In this document: positions 6,660-7,669 of the stretch, one piece after another
Layout: each line of letters starts with the position of its first letter
Numbering within the stretch: the first letter of the stretch is position 1
Source of the DNA: Minisyncoccota bacterium
Lineage (GTDB): Bacteria > Patescibacteriota > Minisyncoccia > Phycocordibacterales > UBA9973
Assembly: GCA_030157745.1 (NCBI GenBank)
Contig: JAOAUE010000004.1
Location: 1-7,669, forward strand
Reading direction: 5' to 3'
DNA length: 7,669 nt
Notes under the pieces: model-generated
What the model was told of the DNA's origin: nothing
What the model saw: the letters and a program-made list of their open reading frames with translations, nothing else
The model's database searches: none
Translations under genes and position numbers: made by a program

Positions 6660-6688
6660 AGTGTAGCATATACCTACACTATTGTCAA
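6660..6688 (-). promoter_or_regulatory. Minus-strand promoter with overlapping dyad operator candidate
   Basis: Reading the minus strand: a perfect TTGACA (6688-6683), exactly 17 bases, then TACACT (6665-6660; 4 of 6) with the TGC extension (6668-6666). The predicted start is near 6653, giving a leader of about 30 bases to the ATG at 6621. A perfect inverted repeat AGTGTAG-N7-CTACACT (6660-6680) covers the -10 and most of the spacer, the classic place for a repressor that blocks polymerase. The regulator is not identifiable from the site. Confidence 0.7.
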
Positions 6689-6701
6689 GCACCTAAAAAA
6701 G

Positions 6702-6728
6702 TAGGCAAAGGCATTGAACCTTTACCTA
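6702..6728. repeat. Inverted repeat between the divergent promoters
   Basis: TAGGCAAAGG (6702-6711) and CCTTTACCTA (6719-6728) form a 10-bp inverted repeat with one mismatch around a 7-base centre. It lies between the two outward-facing -35 boxes (6683-6688 minus, 6732-6737 plus). In minus-strand RNA the mismatch becomes a G-U pair and the stem is followed by C, T, A, C and then six T residues, so it could also be a terminator stopping antisense transcription from the right. As DNA it could be a second operator. Both readings are inference. Confidence 0.5.
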
Positions 6729-6731
6729 AAG

Positions 6732-6760
6732 TTGACTTTTTATATAAAATTTGGCATAAT
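6732..6760 (+). promoter_or_regulatory. Promoter of the 67-residue gene
   Basis: TTGACT (6732-6737; 5 of 6), a 17-base spacer, then CATAAT (6755-6760; 5 of 6) with the TGG extension at 6752-6754. This is one of the best promoters in the window. The predicted start near 6767 gives a leader of about 20 bases to the ATG at 6787. Confidence 0.75.
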
Positions 6761-6786
6761 AAATTCAAACTTAAAACCCATCTTTT

Positions 6787-6990
6787 ATGTTAGTTACCAA
6801 AACCATTATTTTGGCTGCTACAGTTTCAGCCACAGGTTACGTTGAGCACCTTACAGAAAACAGAGACACTGATTTTCCGGTAGCAAAAAAGACCATCAGC
6901 CACGGGAAGGTTATTCCTGAGAGTCCTGAAGGCTTCAACATCAGGAAGAACAATCGCAACCATACGATTTATGGTAAAAGAACGAGATAA
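6787..6990 (+). CDS. Small hypothetical protein, possibly exported
   Basis: I do not recognise this 67-residue protein. The N-terminus, MLVTKTIILAATVSATGYVE, has one Lys then a mildly hydrophobic run (6-18) with VSA at 13-15, so a short signal peptide cleaved near residue 15 or a single weak membrane segment is possible but unproven. The remainder is polar: charged ENRDTD (24-29), then KKTISHGKVIPESPEGFNI (34-52), and a basic end rich in Lys, Arg and Asn (RKNNRNH and YGKRTR). There is no cysteine. It is supported as a gene by its own strong promoter, about 20 bases of leader, and a strong terminator starting ten bases past the stop. It is the sole gene of its unit and is divergent from the 92-residue gene. 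No Shine-Dalgarno is seen. A 62-residue frame on the other strand (6826-7014) lacks these signals. Confidence 0.6.
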   Translation: MLVTKTIILAATVSATGYVEHLTENRDTDFPVAKKTISHGKVIPESPEGFNIRKNNRNHTIYGKRTR

Positions 6991-7000
6991 AATATTTTTG

Positions 7001-7035
7001 CAGGTATGACGCACCTTTGTGTCATACCTGTTTTT
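7001..7035 (+). terminator. Intrinsic terminator of the 67-residue gene
   Basis: CAGGTATGAC (7001-7010) pairs perfectly with GTCATACCTG (7021-7030). Inside, three more pairs (one G-U) leave a 4-base loop, giving a 13-bp stem followed by TTTTT and further T-rich sequence. The upstream side has no A-run, so it works only on the plus strand. It isolates the 67-residue gene from the next one. Confidence 0.9.
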
Positions 7036-7123
7036 GTTTGCATTAAGCTTGTTATTAGTGATTCAAAAATTATAGCTATTTTACATACCGTTTTTAAAAT
7101 GTTAGAGTTTTCAAAAAAGTACC

Positions 7124-7546
7124 ATGATAGGAGCCTATATTTCAGATGATTTTTATTTTTTTCTCGACGAGATTGAGCGTATCTCAGGAACAGCCTTTGG
7201 CAAATTTGTTTGTACGAGCAACTCGGAGGCAGATAAGTATATAAGTATGAGCTTGATCGTCTCTGTTGATTGTGGAGAGACCAGGCGACCACCTGATTCG
7301 AATATCGATATCAACTACCGCAAAGGTGTTTGTTACCTGACTTTTAGTCATAAAGACTTTGAGGACTGGTTCATTTCTCCCACAGAACATACAAGAGACG
7401 AAGGTCCAAATTGGCGTTTTGGAAGCTCAAATGTTTATATACGTACTGAAAAGTCAAAAGACTTTCAAACATTTCGCAATAACATTGTCGCTTTTATGGA
7501 CAAAGCCCAGAGTCAGGTCACCACAACTATTCGAAAAGGAGTCTGA
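7124..7546 (+). CDS. Hypothetical protein of 140 residues, no recognised domain
   Basis: I do not recognise this protein. It appears soluble: no signal peptide or membrane segment is visible. It starts with an aromatic and acidic helix-like segment (DDFYFFLDEIERI, 8-20), then a Cys-containing strand (FGKFVCTSN), a beta-like stretch SMSLIVSVDCGETRRPPD (41-58), YRKGVCYLTFSHKDFEDWFI (65-84), GPNWRFGSSNVYIRTEKS (93-110), and a probable C-terminal helix with FRNNIVAFMDKAQ. The alternation of strands and helices suggests a compact alpha/beta fold, which is inference. Cysteines at 30, 50 and 70 are evenly spaced, but nothing shows a metal site. An in-frame TAG at 7103 fixes ATG 7124 as the only nearby start. 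The preceding terminator means it needs its own promoter; the best -10 is TAAAAT at 7095-7100, without a good -35. It is the only gene here ending in TGA. Confidence 0.65.
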   Translation: MIGAYISDDFYFFLDEIERISGTAFGKFVCTSNSEADKYISMSLIVSVDCGETRRPPDSNIDINYRKGVCYLTFSHKDFEDWFISPTEHTRDEGPNWRFGSSNVYIRTEKSKDFQTFRNNIVAFMDKAQSQVTTTIRKGV

Positions 7547-7555
7547 GAAAAAAAT

Positions 7556-7590
7556 AAAGCGGTTTTGGCCATAGCCAAAACCGCTTTTTT
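7556..7590 (+). terminator. Strong intrinsic terminator after the 140-residue gene, apparently bidirectional
   Basis: A perfect 14-bp stem (7556-7569 with 7574-7587, core GCGGTTTTGGC) closes a 4-base CATA loop and ends in TTTTTT. The sequence before the stem, AAAAAAATAAA (7548-7558), gives a T-run on the minus strand, so it could also stop transcription arriving from the right. It begins ten bases after the TGA stop. Confidence 0.92.
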
Positions 7591-7669
7591 GTATCTTGTA
7601 CGTCTACCAAGGTATCAATTTAGAGCTCTTTTTTTCGGCTTGGAAAAACCCCTAAAATGTGGGATAGTT
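7591..7669. other. Right-edge intergenic stretch, no supported gene
   Basis: No complete gene is visible. A possible forward promoter lies at the very edge: TTGGAA (7640-7645; 4 of 6), 17 bases, then GATAGT (7663-7668; 4 of 6) with TGG at 7660-7662. It shares the TGN and 17-base pattern of the other promoters but is weak by hexamer match. On the minus strand, two frames enter from the right and stop at 7615-7617 and 7620-7622; either could be the tail of a convergent gene, but 15 to 17 codons are too few to judge. Confidence 0.3.

Noticed and set aside
6343..6990. Toxin-antitoxin interpretation of the divergent 92- and 67-residue genes
   Set aside because: Such modules are usually co-directional and overlapping, and neither protein shows a known toxin or antitoxin motif.
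6826..7014. 62-codon minus-strand frame opposite the 67-residue gene
   Set aside because: The plus strand has promoter, start and terminator in the right order. The minus frame starts inside the terminator hairpin and has no promoter seen.
7072..7079. ATAGCTAT palindrome before the 140-residue gene
   Set aside because: An 8-bp AT-rich palindrome in an AT-rich gap is common by chance and is not aligned with promoter elements.
231..7546. Reassignment of TGA to glycine (genetic code 25, found in some Patescibacteria)
   Set aside because: The conserved genes contain no in-frame TGA and use GGN for their conserved glycines. Only the 140-residue gene ends in TGA, and reading through it would add just four residues before TAA, so that gene alone is uninformative.

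Overview
The window is bacterial DNA with moderate-to-low GC. The standard genetic code fits: seven recognised genes (about 2,050 codons) run to family-typical ends with no in-frame TGA. The protein variants point to a member of the Candidate Phyla Radiation (Patescibacteria, Parcubacteria-like): a glutamyl-tRNA synthetase missing a segment, an MraY with an altered third motif, a SEDS protein reading PEPQGDSIFA, and almost no Shine-Dalgarno sequences. This assignment is inference from family resemblance, not from a marker such as 16S rRNA.

Layout: the left edge (1-167) is the C-terminal tail of aspS, closed by an intrinsic terminator (186-212). An extended -10 promoter directly behind it appears to start scpA with almost no leader. 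A tight forward operon follows: scpA-scpB-mraY-ftsW-murG (231-4867), with a 14-base overlap or gaps of 1 to 10 bases. ScpA and ScpB are the kleisin and winged-helix partners of SMC condensin. MraY makes lipid I, MurG makes lipid II, and FtsW polymerises it at the septum, so the operon joins chromosome segregation to septal wall synthesis. The usual murD between mraY and ftsW is absent here. gltX (4934-6304) follows with its own promoter, again placed so that transcription would begin at or next to the start codon.

From 6305 onward the organisation changes to short, separately controlled units of unknown function. A 92-residue minus-strand gene (6343-6621) has a near-consensus promoter overlapped by a 7-7-7 dyad, and its own terminator. 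A divergent 67-residue plus-strand gene (6787-6990) has a very good promoter and a strong terminator. A 140-residue plus-strand gene (7124-7546) ends at a strong, apparently two-way terminator. The last 80 bases hold no clear gene, only a possible forward promoter at the edge.

The most distinctive signals are the repeated extended -10 (TGN) promoters with 17-base spacers, the two apparent leaderless starts, the Asp-to-Glu change in MraY, and the divergent pair of small unknown genes around a dyad-rich control region. No mobile element, CRISPR array, tRNA or rRNA gene was seen.
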